A stretch of 14,750 nt of DNA, taken from contig CANGQE010000010.1 in the NCBI GenBank assembly GCA_947455845.1, forward strand, positions 1-14,750, written 5' to 3'. Origin of the DNA: Rickettsiales bacterium. GTDB taxonomy: Bacteria; Pseudomonadota; Alphaproteobacteria; Rickettsiales; UBA1997. A program made the position numbers and the translations under genes. The notes under the pieces are model-generated. The model saw nothing but the letters and a program-made list of their open reading frames with translations. It made no database searches and was not told the origin of the DNA. Positions 14,088 to 14,750 of the stretch are shown here, one piece after another. Each line of letters begins with the position of its first letter. The first letter of the stretch is position 1.

Positions 14088-14750
14088 TTAGATCTCCCGT
14101 GCCTTCTTACTCAATTCCACATTTAACTCTTTTAACTGACGATCCGCCACATTGGCTGGCGCATTCATCATTAAATCTTGTGCTTTACCATTCATTGGGA
14201 AAGGAATTACTTCGCGAATATTTGGCTCATCAGCAAGCAACATTATTACGCGGTCAATACCGGGAGCCAAGCCACCGTGTGGTGGAGCGCCGAATTTGAA
14301 GGCGTTCAACATTGCGCCGAATTGTTTTTCAACCACGTCGCGGCCGTATCCGGCAAGCTCGAAGGCTTTGTACATTATTTCCGGTTTGTGATTACGAATC
14401 GCACCCGAAGAAAGTTCCACACCGTTACAAACGATGTCGTATTGGAAGGCCTTAATCGTGGTTGGATCTTGTGAATTCAAGGCTTCCATTCCGCCTTGTG
14501 GCATTGAGAAAGGGTTGTGGGAAAATTCAATTTTGCCGGTTTCTTCATTTAATTCGTACATTGGAAAATCAACGATCCAGCAGAATTTGTAAATTGATTC
14601 GTCGATTAATTTTAAATCGTGACCAAGTTTTATTCTTACAACACCAGCGATTTTCGCAGCTTCGGTTTTTTTGCCACAAGAGAAAAATACGGCGTCGCCA
14701 TTTTCAAGTCCGGCAGTTTTTTTCAATTCAGCCAGTTTTTCAGCGCTTAA
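14088..14750 (-). CDS. aspS: Aspartyl-tRNA synthetase, C-terminal part (5' end outside window)
   Basis: AspRS charges tRNA-Asp. The 221 visible codons are the C-terminal third of the roughly 590-residue bacterial-type enzyme, and the frame is open to the window edge. The insert (GAD-type) domain end reads VVRIKLGHDLKLID. The catalytic core shows FCWIVDFPMYE, FSHNPFSMPQGG (about 14490-14530), and YDIVCNGVELSSGAIRNH. Class II motif 3 is GGLAPGIDRVIMLL (about 14235-14282), followed by IREVIPFPMNGKAQDLMMNAP. The FSHNPFSMPQ wording is what I associate with alphaproteobacterial, Rickettsia-like AspRS. Such enzymes are often non-discriminating (also charging tRNA-Asn for GatCAB), which cannot be decided here because the anticodon-binding domain is outside the window. 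A TTG at 14726 is only an internal codon. Confidence 0.95.
   Translation of the reverse strand, partial: LSAEKLAELKKTAGLENGDAVFFSCGKKTEAAKIAGVVRIKLGHDLKLIDESIYKFCWIVDFPMYELNEETGKIEFSHNPFSMPQGGMEALNSQDPTTIKAFQYDIVCNGVELSSGAIRNHKPEIMYKAFELAGYGRDVVEKQFGAMLNAFKFGAPPHGGLAPGIDRVIMLLADEPNIREVIPFPMNGKAQDLMMNAPANVADRQLKELNVELSKKAREI

Noticed and set aside
14099..14474. Several + strand open frames opposite aspS
   Set aside because: They are antisense shadows of a clearly conserved AspRS segment and resemble no protein family.

Overview
The window is AT-rich and looks like a slice of an alphaproteobacterial chromosome, most probably from a host-associated Rickettsiales- or Holosporales-like lineage. 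This is an inference. It rests on the AspRS motif wording (FSHNPFSMPQGG), an ankyrin-repeat gene, decayed genes, and many short palindromic repeats, one of which has entered a protein-coding gene in frame, as the Rickettsia palindromic elements do.

Left part (1-2318): a beta-lactamase/penicillin-binding-protein-fold serine hydrolase, open at the left edge, is followed by a decayed DUF3800 gene. The DUF3800 remnant has lost its 5' part next to a sequence resembling an IS3-family terminus, and it also carries a frameshift. A strong hairpin lies before mfd. Centre-left (2319-8122): mfd (transcription-repair coupling factor) on the + strand; a 124-bp inverted doublet repeat; an unrecognised 205-residue hydrophilic protein whose stop codon is shared with a repeat copy; then on the - strand a small exported lysine-rich protein and a YgjP-like metallopeptidase. 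A second inverted doublet follows.

Centre-right (8123-9957): rhlE, a DEAD-box RNA helicase with a long basic tail, runs towards trmD. A perfect 29-bp palindrome and a 179-bp modular hairpin element lie between them. Right part (9958-14750): all genes are on the - strand. In transcription order they are aspS (5' end outside the window), a second modular hairpin element, a PLP-dependent histidine-decarboxylase-like enzyme, an ankyrin-repeat protein, an AlaC-type aminotransferase, and trmD 13 bases after it.

The core genes (mfd, rhlE, trmD, aspS, alaC) are ordinary housekeeping functions: repair coupled to transcription, RNA remodelling, tRNA modification, tRNA charging and alanine synthesis. 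The accessory genes between them (serine hydrolase, DUF3800 remnant, K/E/G-rich protein, lysine-rich exported protein, decarboxylase, ankyrin protein) are the host-interaction candidates, but nothing ties them into one pathway.

The least ordinary content is the repeat landscape. One family (GTCATCC..., seven copies) occurs singly and as inverted doublets, and supplies nine codons to trmD. A second unit, GTCACCCC..., has the same plan. A larger modular hairpin family keeps its stems paired although the stem sequences differ between copies. Most copies sit within about 20 bases of a gene's 3' end. No RNA gene, CRISPR array or complete mobile element was recognised.
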